64,000 bases of DNA from Mycobacteroides chelonae (GTDB taxonomy: Bacteria > Actinomycetota > Actinomycetes > Mycobacteriales > Mycobacteriaceae): assembly GCA_014204435.1 (NCBI GenBank), contig JACHLF010000003.1:186001-250000 (forward strand), in the 5' to 3' direction. A program made the translations under genes and the position numbers. This document shows, piece after piece, positions 11,061 to 25,308 of the stretch. Every line of letters begins with the position of its first letter. Positions within the stretch are counted from its first letter, which is position 1. The notes beneath the pieces were generated by a model. It did no database searches. It saw only the letters and a list, made by a program, of their open reading frames with translations, and had not been told where the DNA came from.

Positions 11061-11538
11061 TAGTGGCATGACCGGCCGGGCGTCCGCCAAGGGGGGCCGC
11101 CGCAAGGCGCGTAAGCGGGCTGTGGACCTGCTCTTCGAGGCCGAGGCGCGCGATATGACGGCCGCCGCGGTGGCCGAGGAACGTCGTGCATTGGCGGAGT
11201 CGAAGCCCGACGTGGATCCGCTCAACCCGTACACGTCGACGGTCGCACACGGTGTCACCGAGCATGCCGCGCACATCGATGAACTGATTTCTTCGCATCT
11301 GCAGGGCTGGACGCTGGCCCGGCTTCCCGCCGTTGACCGCGCGATCATGCGGGTTGCGGTGTGGGAGCTGCTGCACGCCGAGGACGTGCCCGAGGTGGTG
11401 GCCGTCGACGAGGCGGTCGAGCTGGCCAAGCAGCTCTCGACCGATGACTCGCCGGCCTTCGTGAACGGGGTGCTGGGTCAGCTGATGCTGGTGACCCCGC
11501 ACATCCGCGGCGGTTCGGCCTCGGGCTCCCCTGCGTAG
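11053..11538 (+). CDS. nusB: transcription antitermination factor NusB
   Basis: All-helical RNA-binding protein that with NusE/S10 binds boxA in rRNA leaders. 161 aa. [21 protein letters not shown] is the basic N-terminal RNA face, cut by an insertion-free helical core. [19 protein letters not shown] and [28 protein letters not shown] are strongly conserved NusB segments. It overlaps efp and ends one base before the stop of the convergent F420-type gene. This is the last gene of the ancestral aro-efp-nusB block; what follows up to pyrR looks accessory. Confidence 0.95.
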   Translation: MADSGMTGRASAKGGRRKARKRAVDLLFEAEARDMTAAAVAEERRALAESKPDVDPLNPYTSTVAHGVTEHAAHIDELISSHLQGWTLARLPAVDRAIMRVAVWELLHAEDVPEVVAVDEAVELAKQLSTDDSPAFVNGVLGQLMLVTPHIRGGSASGSPA

Positions 11539-11539
11539 T

Positions 11540-11974
11540 TCAGCCGAGCCGAATCTCGAACACGGGGATCACACGGTCGGTGAGAGTCTCGTATTCGGCG
11601 AAGCCGGGTGCGCGCTGCGTAACGATCTCGAAGATGCGGTCGCGCTCGGCCTGGGGGAGTTCAACAGCGGTGGCTCTAGCCTTCGGCTGGGCGCCGATCT
11701 CCACTTCGACGTCGGGGTTGGCGCGCAGGTTCGCCACCCAGGCCGGATTCTTGGGCCTGCCCGCCGACGAGCCCACGATGTAGGCCTTGCCATCGATATC
11801 GAAGTACGCCAAGGGATTAACCCGCTCCGCGCCCGACTTGGCCCCGGTACTGGTCAGCAGCATCAGCGGAAAACCCTCGAACTGGCCGCCGACCTTGCCG
11901 CCGTTGGCACGGAACTCGGCGATGTTGGCCTCGTTGAACGACTGCTCGGTGCCTGCTGGATCGGTCATCGTCAT
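11540..11974 (-). CDS. deazaflavin (F420)-dependent nitroreductase family protein, Ddn-like
   Basis: 144 aa protein of the Ddn/FDOR-B split-barrel family, which uses cofactor F420H2 to reduce quinones or other substrates. Family segments: LLTSTGAKSGAERVNPLAYF (phosphate-binding part of the F420 site), YIVGSSAGRPKNPAWVANLRANP, and the C-terminal YETLTDRVIPVFEIRL. Start either at the first ATG or two codons later. Mycobacteria have many paralogues, so the substrate cannot be assigned. Tail-to-tail with nusB with a one-base gap. Confidence 0.85.
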   Translation of the reverse strand: MTMTDPAGTEQSFNEANIAEFRANGGKVGGQFEGFPLMLLTSTGAKSGAERVNPLAYFDIDGKAYIVGSSAGRPKNPAWVANLRANPDVEVEIGAQPKARATAVELPQAERDRIFEIVTQRAPGFAEYETLTDRVIPVFEIRLG

Positions 11975-12060
11975 CTCGATTCTCTCGGTGGCGTATCGAG
12001 CCTACGGCCTGCGCTGAAAGCCGAGGTCGGCAATGCGAAGGATCGCAGTTCGCGGCGCGG

Positions 12061-12440
12061 CGCTCAAGGACGGGGTGTTATGCGGGTCGGGTAGTGCTCA
12101 TCACCGGCTCCTGGCGAGGGATCGGGTTGGCGCGACCGCACGGTTGGCGAAGGATGCCGGGGCGGACGTCGTTTTTGCATGGTCGCACCGACAGCGATGC
12201 CCTGCGACAACACGGAGCCGATATCGGCGGCCAGTGCGTGGTGGCCGATGTCGGTGATTATGTCGAGTTCGATGACGCGGTTGGGGAGGTTGTACGTGCC
12301 CACGGGCGCATCGACTCTCTGGTCAACTGTGCCGGGGTGGCAGCGCCTCGAGCGATTCGTCGATGGCCTCCGGAGCCAGGATCGTCATCGTCATACCTCG
12401 GTGTCGGTCAGTGTTGGCGGTGCAACAGGCGCTGTCTGAA
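12061..12440 (+). pseudogene. frameshifted remnant of an SDR/FabG-like dehydrogenase
   Basis: Pieces of one short-chain dehydrogenase lie in order but in different frames. VVLITGSWRGIGLA (cofactor loop TGxxxGxG, about 12092-12133) is followed by TARLAKDAGADVVFAWSHR in a second frame (about 12139-12190). Then TDSDALRQHGADIGGQ...VVADV...HGRIDSLVNCAGV follows in a third (about 12188-12340; NAG motif as NCAG). After about 12350 the similarity fades, and the catalytic Tyr-x3-Lys region is gone. It is interrupted by the convergent serine hydrolase gene, whose stop is at 12456. At least two frameshifts and a 3' truncation make a functional product very unlikely. Confidence 0.75.
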
Positions 12441-12455
12441 TGGTGGTACCACGGC

Positions 12456-13706
12456 TCAAGAACGCCTACAGGGCCTCGTCGCGTCTAGAGCGCGGCGTAC
12501 ACCGCCTGCCCGAACTGCACGTGCAGCAGCCTGCAGGCGGATCGTCGCGGTGCGCCTCAGCGCGGCCTTCGGATCAAGGTCGGGCATGCGCCACTGTGGC
12601 AAGAACATCAGGATCACGTCGGCCTTGGGATCGGCGTGCCACCAGGTGCCGAATGCTCCCGGCCAGCCAAAGGTGCCGGTGCCGCCCGGCCCGAACAATG
12701 CGGCCTCGTTGGGGTCCATGACGACGGACAGGCCGAGACCGAACCCACGCCCGGTCCAGTACGGCAGGCCGAAAGACGGCAGCTTGCGCTGGGCCGGGGT
12801 GAGCCGGTTGGTGCGCAACGCAGCCGTTGATTCGGGGGACAGGATGCGTACTCCGTCTGCTTGCCCACCGCCCAGTAGGGTCCGCGCAAAGGTCAGATAG
12901 TCGCGTGCGGTGCTGGCCAGAGCGCCACCACCGCGGCACAGCGCGGGTGCGGCTGTGGGCATCGAGGTCAGATAGCCGCGGTCGGCCACCACGACTCGGT
13001 CGTCGTCTCCCAGGCCGTACAGGCGCGCCAGTCGACTCGCCTTGTGCTCGGGTACGAAGAAGTCGGTGTCGTTCATCCCGAGGGGGTCCAGGATGCGCCG
13101 ACGCAACAGCGTGTTCAGCGGCAGCCCGGACGCGCGGGCAATGAGGAGGCCGAGCACATCGGTGGAATGGCTGTAGTGGAAGCGCTCACCCGGCGGGTAG
13201 ACGAGCGGCAGCGCGGCGATGGCAGCGATCCATTCATCGGGCTCGCTGAACGCCGCGGTGTGCAGTGGGTGATAGGCCTTCGCGATCGGTCCGGTCGAGA
13301 TGAAGTCGTAGGTCAACCCGCTGCGGTGGGTCAGCAGATCCTCGACCGTAATTACGCGTGGTGCCCGAAATGTCTCATCCAGGGGGCCGTCGGGGTCTTT
13401 GAGCACCCGCATTTCGGCGAACTCTGGCAGCCAGGTGGTGATCGGGTCACTCAGGCGGATCGTGCCGTCGTCGATCAGCGCCATCGTCGCGGCGCTGATC
13501 ACCGGCTTTGTCATGGAGGCGATGCGGAAAATGGTGTTCTCGGCCATCGACAGGCCGGCATCGACATCGCGGTAGCCGGTGGCGCCCAGATGTCTGAGTT
13601 GCCCGCCCTGCCACACCAGCGTCACCGCGCCCGCCAGGATGCGGTCGTCCACCGCGGCACGGATCGGGGCGAGGGCAGCCTCGAAGGTGGAATCGGGTTC
13701 GGCCAT
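12456..13706 (-). CDS. serine beta-lactamase-like hydrolase (class C/EstB type)
   Basis: 416 aa penicillin-binding-protein-fold serine hydrolase. The nucleophile motif S-x-x-K is SMTK (residues 64-67). The second motif region reads HYSHSTDVLG, so the usual Y-x-N Asn is replaced, as in EstB-type esterases. No signal peptide is seen, which argues against a classical periplasmic beta-lactamase; an intracellular esterase or transesterase is more likely. The last 40 residues are Arg/Ala-rich and lie over DNA next to the SDR remnant, so the natural C terminus may have been altered. The promoter region is shared with pyrR (115 bases). Confidence 0.8.
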   Translation of the reverse strand: MAEPDSTFEAALAPIRAAVDDRILAGAVTLVWQGGQLRHLGATGYRDVDAGLSMAENTIFRIASMTKPVISAATMALIDDGTIRLSDPITTWLPEFAEMRVLKDPDGPLDETFRAPRVITVEDLLTHRSGLTYDFISTGPIAKAYHPLHTAAFSEPDEWIAAIAALPLVYPPGERFHYSHSTDVLGLLIARASGLPLNTLLRRRILDPLGMNDTDFFVPEHKASRLARLYGLGDDDRVVVADRGYLTSMPTAAPALCRGGGALASTARDYLTFARTLLGGGQADGVRILSPESTAALRTNRLTPAQRKLPSFGLPYWTGRGFGLGLSVVMDPNEAALFGPGGTGTFGWPGAFGTWWHADPKADVILMFLPQWRMPDLDPKAALRRTATIRLQAAARAVRAGGVRRALDATRPCRRS

Positions 13707-13769
13707 CTCTCCATACTGTCAGCGGAGGCAGGCGGGTGCCCGGATGCTAAGCTCCCTGGCGATAAGTGA

Positions 13770-15336
<1,567 letters not shown>

Positions 15337-15340
<4 letters not shown>

Positions 15341-16641
15341 GCATGTTGATCAAGGGCGTGCGCCTGTATGGCGAGGGAGAGCTCCTCGACGTCCTCGTCG
15401 AGGACGGGCAGATCACCCGCATTGAGGCCGGTATTGGTCCGGGCATCGAGACGGAGGTCGATATCGCCATCGAGGCACCGGGCCAGGTGCTGCTGCCCGG
15501 ATTCGTGGACTTGCACACTCACCTGCGCGAGCCGGGCCGTGAGGACACCGAGACTATCGACTCCGGTTCGGCGGCAGCGGCTTTGGGTGGATATACCGCG
15601 GTGTTCGCGATGGCCAACACCAACCCAGTGGCCGACAGCACCGTGGTGACCGATCACGTCTGGCAGCGTGGCCAGCAGGTCGGACTCGTCGACGTGCATC
15701 CGGTGGGTGCCGTGACGGTCGGGCTGGAAGGCAAGCAACTCACGGAGATGGCGATGATGGCGCGCGGAGCGGGCCGTGTGCGGATGTTCTCCGATGACGG
15801 CAAGTGCGTACACGACCCGCTGGTGATGCGCCGCGCTCTGGAATACGCCAAGGGGCTGGGTGTCCTGATCGCCCAGCATGCCGAGGAGCCGCGACTCACT
15901 GTCGGCTCGGTGGCGCACGAAGGCGCCAACGCGGCGCGGCTGGGCCTGACCGGATGGCCGCGCGCCGCCGAAGAGTCGATTGTCGCGCGGGATGCCATCT
16001 TGTCCCGCGATACCGGGGCTCGGGTGCACATCTGCCACGCTTCCACTGCGGGCACCGTCGAGCTGCTCAAATGGGCCAAGGGGCAAGGGATTTCCATTAC
16101 CGCCGAAGTCACGCCGCACCACCTGCTGCTCGACGACGGACGACTGGCTTCGTATGACGGCGTGTATCGGGTGAACCCGCCGTTGCGGGAGTCCTCCGAT
16201 GCCGCAGCGTTGCGTCAGGCCCTCGCCGACGGGGTGATCGACTGTGTGGCAACCGACCACGCACCGCACGCCGATCACGAGAAATGCTGCGAGTTCGCGG
16301 CGGCACGACCCGGCATGCTCGGGCTGCAGACAGCGCTCTCGGTGGTCGTGGAGACCATGGTGAAGTCCGAGCTGCTCACCTGGCGCGATATCGCCAGGGT
16401 GATGAGTGAGCGCCCGGCGCAGATCGCCGGGTTGCCCGATCAAGGGCGTCCACTAGCGGTCGGTGAGCCGGCCAATCTCACCATCGTCGACCCCGACGCC
16501 ACCTGGACCGTCACCGGCGACGGATTGGCCAGCAAGTCGGCCAACACCCCATTCGAATCGATGACACTGCCCGCCACGGTGACCGCCACGCTGTTGCGCG
16601 GTCGTCTTACCGCACGGGACGGGAAGGTGGTCGAACGATGA
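15337..16641 (+). CDS. pyrC: dihydroorotase
   Basis: Zinc amidohydrolase closing carbamoyl aspartate to dihydroorotate. 434 aa, the long class I type. Metal ligands: [13 protein letters not shown] (HxH, about 58), FSDDGKC (Asp), HICHAST (His) and ATDHAPH (the catalytic Asp). ATG overlaps the pyrB stop. Its own TGA (16639-16641) is embedded in dispersed repeat copy 3. Homologous to the dihydropyrimidinase at 30025 in this window, but that gene has a different ligand context and sits in a catabolic operon. Confidence 0.96.
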
Positions 16642-16658
16642 GCCGCTCGCGCGAAGAG
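16635..16658 (+). repeat. dispersed stop-codon repeat, copy 3
   Basis: ACGATGAGC-CGCTCGC-GCGAAGAG over the pyrC stop codon. It fills the gap between pyrC and the next gene (ATG 16667). A mini-ORF beginning at its ATG would run only ten codons ([10 protein letters not shown]). Confidence 0.75.
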
Positions 16659-16666
16659 GATTCACT

Positions 16667-17164
16667 ATGAACCACGGGGACTTTGTCGGTGCGCTCATCA
16701 TGGCGGGCGCCTCGCTGACCTTGGCCACGCTGCTTTTTCGCCTGATGTGGCGCGGCTGGCATGTACGCGCACAGCGCCAGGTCGATGTCGTGGGAGAGCT
16801 GCCGATGACGCCGGCCGAACGCGGCGACATCGTCATCGACCCCGTGGAGGGTCTCTATGTCGGCAGCACCATCGCACCGGACTGGCAAGACCGCATCGCG
16901 GTGGGTGATCTGGGCTATCGGTCGAATGCCACGCTGACCCGTTACTCGCAGGGAATCCTGTTGGAGCGCAGTGGCACCGGTGACATCTGGATCCCTGCCG
17001 ACGTCATTACCGAGATCCGCACGGCCAAGGAGCTGGCGGGCAAGGTGCTCACTCACGAGGGAATTCTCGCGATCCGGTGGCGGCTGCCCTCGGGTACCGA
17101 GATCGACACCGGTTTTTTGGCCCGACCGCGCAGTGAATACGAGGAATGGAAGCAGGCGTCATGA
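16667..17164 (+). CDS. membrane-anchored protein conserved between pyrC and carA
   Basis: 165 aa. One N-terminal membrane segment (about 6-26) followed by a soluble beta-rich region with [15 protein letters not shown] and [22 protein letters not shown] gene of this type occupies the same place in M. tuberculosis (between pyrC and carA), so it belongs to the operon. Its role is unknown. The stop overlaps the carA ATG (ATGA), so it is translated together with the carbamoyl-phosphate synthase genes. Confidence 0.8.
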   Translation: MNHGDFVGALIMAGASLTLATLLFRLMWRGWHVRAQRQVDVVGELPMTPAERGDIVIDPVEGLYVGSTIAPDWQDRIAVGDLGYRSNATLTRYSQGILLERSGTGDIWIPADVITEIRTAKELAGKVLTHEGILAIRWRLPSGTEIDTGFLARPRSEYEEWKQAS

Positions 17165-18290
17165 GCGACAAGGCGGTGCTCGTTCTCGAAGATGGGCGCG
17201 TTTTCACCGGTAAGCCGTTCGGCGCGGTGGGTGAAACTCTGGGTGAGGCGGTGTTCTGCACGGCCATGTCGGGATACCAGGAAACCCTGACCGACCCAAG
17301 CTACCACCGTCAGATCGTGGTGGCGACCGCGCCCCAGATCGGCAACACCGGGTGGAACGACGAGGACGACGAGAGCCGCGGCGGCAAGATCTGGGTCGCT
17401 GGCTACGCGGTGCGCGATCCCTCCAACCGGGTATCGAATTGGCGCGCCAACGGTTCTCTCGACGACGCTCTCAAGGCGCAGCACGTCGTCGGTATCGCGG
17501 GCATCGACACCCGCGCCGTGGTGCGCCACCTGCGCACCCGCGGGTCGATGAAGGCCGGGATCTTCAGCGGAACGGTGGCCGACGCGCCGACCGACTTCCT
17601 GCTCTCGCGCGTCAGCGGCCAAGCCTCCATGCTGGGAGCGGACCTGGCCGGCGAGGTGAGCACCGACGACACGTATGTGGTCGAACCCGATGGCGCGCAA
17701 CGGTTCACCGTCGCGGCGCTGGACCTGGGCATCAAGACCAACACCCCGCGCAATTTCGCGCGACGCGGTATCCGTGTGCAGGTGGTGCCCTCGTCCATCA
17801 GCCCGGAGGAGTTGCTCGCGCTCGCACCCGACGGTGTCTTCCTGTCCAATGGGCCGGGAGACCCGGCCACCGCAGACCATGTGGTCGCGGTGACACGGGC
17901 GGCGCTGGAACGCAGAATTCCCCTGTTCGGCATCTGCTTCGGCAATCAGCTGCTGGGCCGGGCGCTGGGCCGTTCCACCTACAAGATGACGTTCGGTCAT
18001 CGCGGCATCAACATTCCGGTCATCGACCACTCGACCGGCCGGGTCGCCATCACCGCGCAGAACCACGGCTTCGCCCTCGAGGGTGAGGCGGGTGAGCAGT
18101 TCGATACGCCGTTCGGGCGCGCCGAGGTGAGTCACATCTGCGCCAACGATGGCACGGTGGAAGGAATCCGGCTGTTGGACGGATCAGCCTTCTCGGTGCA
18201 GTACCACCCGGAGGCGGCGGCGGGTCCTCATGACGCCGAGTACCTCTTTGACCAGTTCGTCACGGCACTTGAGAATCGGGGTAATCGCTG

Positions 18291-18291
<1 letters not shown>
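17161..18291 (+). CDS. carA: carbamoyl-phosphate synthase small (glutaminase) subunit
   Basis: Hydrolyses glutamine and channels ammonia to CarB. 376 aa from ATG 17161, which overlaps the preceding stop; a GTG-like extension to 17146 is not needed. Class I amidotransferase triad: nucleophile Cys in [11 protein letters not shown] (about 259), and the His/Glu of [13 protein letters not shown]. The N-terminal CarA domain is normal ([14 protein letters not shown]). It overlaps carB by one base (TGATG). Confidence 0.96.
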
Positions 18292-21622
<3,331 letters not shown>

Positions 21623-21629
<7 letters not shown>

Positions 21630-21647
21630 GCCTCTCGGGCGAAGAGC
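21623..21647 (+). repeat. dispersed stop-codon repeat, copy 4
   Basis: GCGATGAGC-CTCTCGG-GCGAAGAGC covers the carB TGA (21627-21629). Its internal ATG (21626) happens to be in frame with pyrF and would add [11 protein letters not shown] to that protein. Confidence 0.75.
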
Positions 21648-21658
21648 CTGGGAGCGCG

Positions 21659-22474
21659 GTGACCTTCGGCGCACGGTTGCAGGCCGCGACCGCATCGCGC
21701 GGCCCGTTGTGTGTGGGGATCGATCCGCACCCGGAGCTGTTGCGTTCGTGGGGTTTTGAGATGGATGCCTCGGGGCTGGACCGATTCAGCGATATCTGCG
21801 TGGAGGCGTTCGCCGATGTTGCGATCGTCAAGCCACAGGTTGCGTTCTTCGAATCCCACGGCGCCGCAGGTTATTCGGTACTGGAGCGGACCATCGTGGG
21901 ATTGCGTGAGGCCGGTGTGCTGCTGCTAGCCGATGCCAAGCGTGGAGACATCGGATCGACCATGGCCGCGTACGCGCAGGCCTGGGTGGGCGCCTCGCCG
22001 TTGAGCTCCGATGCGGTGACCGCTTCGCCGTACCTGGGCTTTGGATCGTTGTGGCCGCTGCTGGAGCTGGCACGCGAACGCGATCGCGGCGTCTTCGTGC
22101 TTGCGGCGACCTCGAATCCGGAGGCACCCCCGGTACAGCGGGCTCGTGCCGAGGAGTCGACCGTCGCGCAGGCGATAGTCGATCAGGTCGCCGCGCTGAA
22201 TGCCGAGGAGGCCGGTCCGGGTTCTGTGGGTGTGGTGGTCGGGGTGACCGTTGCCGATCCGCCCGATCTGTCGTCGATCGGTGGACCTGTGCTCGTTCCC
22301 GGGCTCGGAGCCCAGGGGGGTAGGCCCGAGGATCTGCGCGGACTGGGCGGGGCTCCGGGATCGCTGCTGCTGCCTGCGGTCTCACGCGAGGTGCTGCGTG
22401 TCGGACCTGATGTGGCGGCACTGCGCGCCGCGGTCGGCCGGTTGCGTGACAGCGTCGCCTATCTGCGGGATTGA
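21659..22474 (+). CDS. pyrF: orotidine 5'-phosphate decarboxylase, type 2
   Basis: Last step of UMP synthesis. 271 aa from GTG 21659, giving [20 protein letters not shown], which aligns with the M. tuberculosis start as I recall it. An ATG at 21626, inside the dispersed repeat and overlapping the carB stop, is an in-frame alternative of 282 aa. Active-site cluster [20 protein letters not shown] is the type 2 K-x-x-x-D form; GIDPHPELL is the N-terminal substrate strand. pyrD is not in this operon or window. Confidence 0.94.
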   Translation: MTFGARLQAATASRGPLCVGIDPHPELLRSWGFEMDASGLDRFSDICVEAFADVAIVKPQVAFFESHGAAGYSVLERTIVGLREAGVLLLADAKRGDIGSTMAAYAQAWVGASPLSSDAVTASPYLGFGSLWPLLELARERDRGVFVLAATSNPEAPPVQRARAEESTVAQAIVDQVAALNAEEAGPGSVGVVVGVTVADPPDLSSIGGPVLVPGLGAQGGRPEDLRGLGGAPGSLLLPAVSREVLRVGPDVAALRAAVGRLRDSVAYLRD

Positions 22475-22483
22475 GCCGGGCGG

Positions 22484-22548
22484 TTTCAGTCGAGCGTGCG
22501 AATCCGGTCGAAAATCGATGGAAAGTCGACACAATCCGCACACTGAAA
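22484..22548. terminator. imperfect long hairpin between pyrF and the convergent acyltransferase
   Basis: TTTCAGT (22484-22490) plus GTGCG (22496-22500) can pair with CGCAC (22537-22541) plus ACTGAAA (22542-22548), leaving a five-base bulge and a 36-base loop that contains smaller TCGA/GTCGAC palindromes. It lies between two convergent genes, so it may end transcription from both sides. There is no T-run, so the role is tentative. Confidence 0.3.
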
Positions 22549-22559
22549 TCCCTGGGTTC

Positions 22560-23876
22560 CTACCTCGCCGACTGGGTCATCGCCAGTTGGTCACTGGTTT
22601 GAGAGGCGCAACCGGGCAACGGATTTCGGCATAAGAAGCGCGCGGCGACCAGCGGCAGCAGCGAGGCGACCACTACCCACCTCCCGATCGGGGTGAAACC
22701 GCCCCAGTGGGGGTTGATCACGTAGATGCGGGTGTAGACGAGCGTGAGTATCCCGCAGGCCAGGACGAGCACGCCGACGGTGATATCGCGCCCTCTGTCC
22801 ATCGCAGGCACCGGTCGGTCCCACCAGGGGAGCGCTCGGTGCTCGGTGGCCCGCAGAGGGACGAAGAAGACGGCCACGATGGCGCACACGATGACCAGCC
22901 GCAGTATGTTTCCCGGCCAGTACCACGGGTCGTGCTGACTCAGCAGTCCGACACGAAGAACCAGGTAGACCCCGTAGGACAGCATGAACGTGACCACCCA
23001 GTGCCACAGGTAGATCGTCATGCTGCCGCTGTTGCACAGCTCCAGGAATCGCCGTGTCCGGGCACCGTGGAGCCAGCGTGCGATGGCCGGCGCAAAGGCG
23101 ACCACGGCCAGGCATTCGACGATGGCGCTGGCGGTCAGCAGCAAGGTGGGCGGCATGTTGGCGATCAGTCCCGATGGTTGCGGGCCGATTGTCGCCAGCG
23201 CGACCGTGGCTGCCAGGGCGAGCGCCGCGGTCGTCAATGCGACCCCGCTGGGGATGAGCTTGCGCTGATATCCGATACCCAACGCCGCGGGTACCAGCCA
23301 CATGAAGATCATGTTCACCCAGCCTGTCGTCACCCACGTATCGGTGACGACGCTGATGGTGTCGATCACGGCTGTGAACAGGCACATTGCCGCGACAAAC
23401 CAACCGAGCCGCTCGCCGCTGCCGATGCGAGCGAGCCAGGGCATGAACGCCAGCGTCAGTAGGTAGGCACCCACGTACCAGAGCAGCTCGACGTGTCGCA
23501 TCTCTAGATACAGGAGTTGTGGCGAGTTGCCCATGGTGATGCGTAGCAAGGTGGTCGCCAGTGCCACGAAGGCCAGGAAATAGAACACTGGGCGGAAGAG
23601 CCGCGTGGCCCGGCCCATCAGGAACTGCCCCCAGGACCTGCCGGCCTCCCAGGAAGGAAGGTTTGCTGCGGCTCCGGCGAAGAAGAACAGTGGCATCAGT
23701 GGGATCAGCCAAAAAAGCCAGTGCACGTCGTAATTCGACGACATGGCTGGTTTGCCGTTGACGAGGGTAGGGCTACCCGCGAGGACGTGGTAGGCCACGA
23801 CGGTGGCCAGTGCCACGAGCCTCACGGCATCTAAAACCCGATCACGCTCACGTGATGGGCGCACGGACTCACCCAT
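22560..23876 (-). CDS. acyltransferase 3 family membrane protein
   Basis: 438 aa from ATG 23876 (MGESVRPSRERDRVLD), which has an AGGGTG ribosome site; an upstream GTG at 23918 has none. About ten membrane helices. The expected catalytic His of the family is in VVAYHVLAG (about 25), after the RVLDAVRLVAL start typical of acyltransferase-3 proteins. These enzymes O-acetylate or acylate surface sugars or lipids from the inner membrane; the acceptor is unknown. In M. tuberculosis the pyrF-mihF interval holds PE/PPE genes instead, so this gene is a lineage-specific occupant. Confidence 0.82.
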   Translation of the reverse strand: MGESVRPSRERDRVLDAVRLVALATVVAYHVLAGSPTLVNGKPAMSSNYDVHWLFWLIPLMPLFFFAGAAANLPSWEAGRSWGQFLMGRATRLFRPVFYFLAFVALATTLLRITMGNSPQLLYLEMRHVELLWYVGAYLLTLAFMPWLARIGSGERLGWFVAAMCLFTAVIDTISVVTDTWVTTGWVNMIFMWLVPAALGIGYQRKLIPSGVALTTAALALAATVALATIGPQPSGLIANMPPTLLLTASAIVECLAVVAFAPAIARWLHGARTRRFLELCNSGSMTIYLWHWVVTFMLSYGVYLVLRVGLLSQHDPWYWPGNILRLVIVCAIVAVFFVPLRATEHRALPWWDRPVPAMDRGRDITVGVLVLACGILTLVYTRIYVINPHWGGFTPIGRWVVVASLLPLVAARFLCRNPLPGCASQTSDQLAMTQSAR

Positions 23877-24179
23877 AATCGGCACCCTACCCAGCAACTG
23901 TTGTGCCTTGCTAAGCACCTTGACGGTGTTCTGATGTCGGCGCGTTCACCTGCGTCTCTTCAACTGAACGTTGACAGGTCGCGACACGCGCAACACGAGA
24001 TTCACACGAGATTTTCAGTTTGCCCTCACGGCAATCACGGTTTGCTTGTCTCCGGTTCAGGTATACAAATCGGTGGTGTTGTCAAGTCTTCACGAAACAC
24101 ATTGCAATGCAACATTATTCAGCGGCGACCTGGAGAAATACCGGGTGAGATGGCAAGGATGTGATGGTTGCTCGACAGC

Positions 24180-24210
24180 ATCGCCTGCGGCCCCTCTAGC
24201 AGGCGATTTT
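24180..24210 (+). terminator. hairpin with T-run in the mihF leader
   Basis: Perfect nine-base stem ATCGCCTGC (24180-24188) / GCAGGCGAT (24199-24207) with a ten-base loop, followed by TTTT counting the last stem base (24207-24210). It points in the direction of mihF and ends 122 bases before its start codon. It could be an attenuator in a long 5' leader or the terminator of a small RNA made from the upstream AT-rich zone. Confidence 0.5.
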
Positions 24211-24272
24211 CACCGAGAACAGGGGGGTGGGGTTCACATATGTCGGTTGGCGTGGGTACGGTCGCTGTCGCT

Positions 24273-24291
24273 GGCTGGTTGTTTTCCAGCC
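24273..24291 (+). promoter_or_regulatory. second hairpin in the mihF leader
   Basis: GGCTGG (24273-24278) pairs with CCAGCC (24286-24291) around the loop TTGTTTT, 41 bases upstream of the mihF GTG. Together with the hairpin at 24180 it makes the leader look structured. Confidence 0.35.
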
Positions 24292-24332
24292 GATTAGAAA
24301 AACCGACGAGTTTCGTATGAGACGGAGGAATC

Positions 24333-24650
24333 GTGGCCCTTCCACAGTTGACTGACGAGCAGCGCGCCGCCGCGTTGGCGAAGGCGGCTGCCGCCCGCCG
24401 CGCCCGGGCCGAGCTCAAGGAGAAGCTCAAGAAAGGTGGCACCAATCTCAAGCAGGTGCTCAAGGACGCCGAGACCGACGAGGTCCTGGGCAAGATGAAG
24501 GTTTCCGCACTGCTCGAGGCCCTGCCCAAGGTTGGCAAGGTGAAGGCGCAGGAGATCATGACCGAGCTGGAGATCGCCCCGACCCGCCGTCTGCGTGGCC
24601 TCGGTGACCGTCAGCGCAAGGCGCTGCTGGAGCGGTTCGACTTCTCCTGA
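24333..24650 (+). CDS. mihF: mycobacterial integration host factor (mIHF)
   Basis: Small nucleoid-associated protein that binds and bends DNA. It is essential in M. tuberculosis and required for L5 phage integration. 105 aa. Basic Ala/Lys-rich N-terminal helix ([20 protein letters not shown]), then a central helical region, and a C-terminal helix-hairpin-like DNA-contact segment ([18 protein letters not shown]) and [21 protein letters not shown] start with GGAGG 6 bases upstream. Only ten bases separate it from gmk, so both are probably co-transcribed. Confidence 0.95.
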   Translation: MALPQLTDEQRAAALAKAAAARRARAELKEKLKKGGTNLKQVLKDAETDEVLGKMKVSALLEALPKVGKVKAQEIMTELEIAPTRRLRGLGDRQRKALLERFDFS

Positions 24651-24660
24651 TCTTCTCCAG

Positions 24661-25230
24661 ATGACAGCTTCGACGAGGGGCCGGGTAGTAGTCCTATCCG
24701 GCCCCTCAGCCGTCGGTAAATCCACCGTCGTACGTCGGCTACGCGATGACGTTGACGGGCTCTTCTTCAGCGTCTCCGCCACCACCAGGGCCTCGCGGCC
24801 CGGCGAGGTGGACGGCGTGGACTATCACTTCGTCACCGCCGAGGAGTTCCAGCGGCTGATCGACACCGGCGCACTGCTGGAATGGGCCGATGTCCACGGC
24901 GGACTGCAGCGCTCGGGAACTCCTGCCGCGCCCGTCCACGAGGCCATGGAGGCGGGGAGGCCGACTCTGATCGAGGTCGACCTGGCCGGCGCGCGGGCCA
25001 TCAAGGCCGCGCTCCCGCAGGCCCTCAGTGTCTTCCTGGCGCCACCGAGTTGGGAGGCGCTGGTGGAGCGGCTGACCGGTCGTGGCACCGAATCGGAGGC
25101 CGTAATCGCCCGCCGATTGGAAACCGCCGAGGTGGAAATGGCGGCTCGAACCGACTTTGATGTCGTCGTCGTCAACGACCAGTTGGATAATGCCTGCGCA
25201 CAGTTGGTATCGTTATTGGCCGGACGTTGA
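24661..25230 (+). CDS. gmk: guanylate kinase
   Basis: Phosphorylates GMP/dGMP with ATP. 189 aa from ATG 24661 ([15 protein letters not shown]). A longer reading from 24595 lies inside mihF and is rejected. P-loop [10 protein letters not shown] (about 13-22), GMP-binding [20 protein letters not shown], and the lid [20 protein letters not shown]. It links purine nucleotide supply to the UMP operon upstream. Confidence 0.95.
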   Translation: MTASTRGRVVVLSGPSAVGKSTVVRRLRDDVDGLFFSVSATTRASRPGEVDGVDYHFVTAEEFQRLIDTGALLEWADVHGGLQRSGTPAAPVHEAMEAGRPTLIEVDLAGARAIKAALPQALSVFLAPPSWEALVERLTGRGTESEAVIARRLETAEVEMAARTDFDVVVVNDQLDNACAQLVSLLAGR

Positions 25231-25308
25231 CCGGCCGCAACCGGCACAGCACCGCGAGTACCGCGCCAGCCATATTCAGCGCCATATACCTATCCAGGAG
25301 ATTCTTTA

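Larger units (their letters stand above)
23877..24332. other. 456-base non-coding interval upstream of mihF
   Basis: Promoter region shared by the divergent acyltransferase and mihF. It is more AT-rich than its neighbours around 24060-24120 (GTATACAAAT, TGTTGTCAAGTC, ATTGCAATGCAAC), a likely promoter zone. No plausible protein frame was found. Two hairpins lie in the mihF-proximal half (24180-24207 and 24273-24291) and are listed separately. The GACGGAGGAATC ribosome site for mihF is at its end. Confidence 0.6.

Noticed and set aside
12033..12257. 74-codon intact protein
   Set aside because: It is one of three frames of the broken SDR gene and contains the similarity only in its middle.
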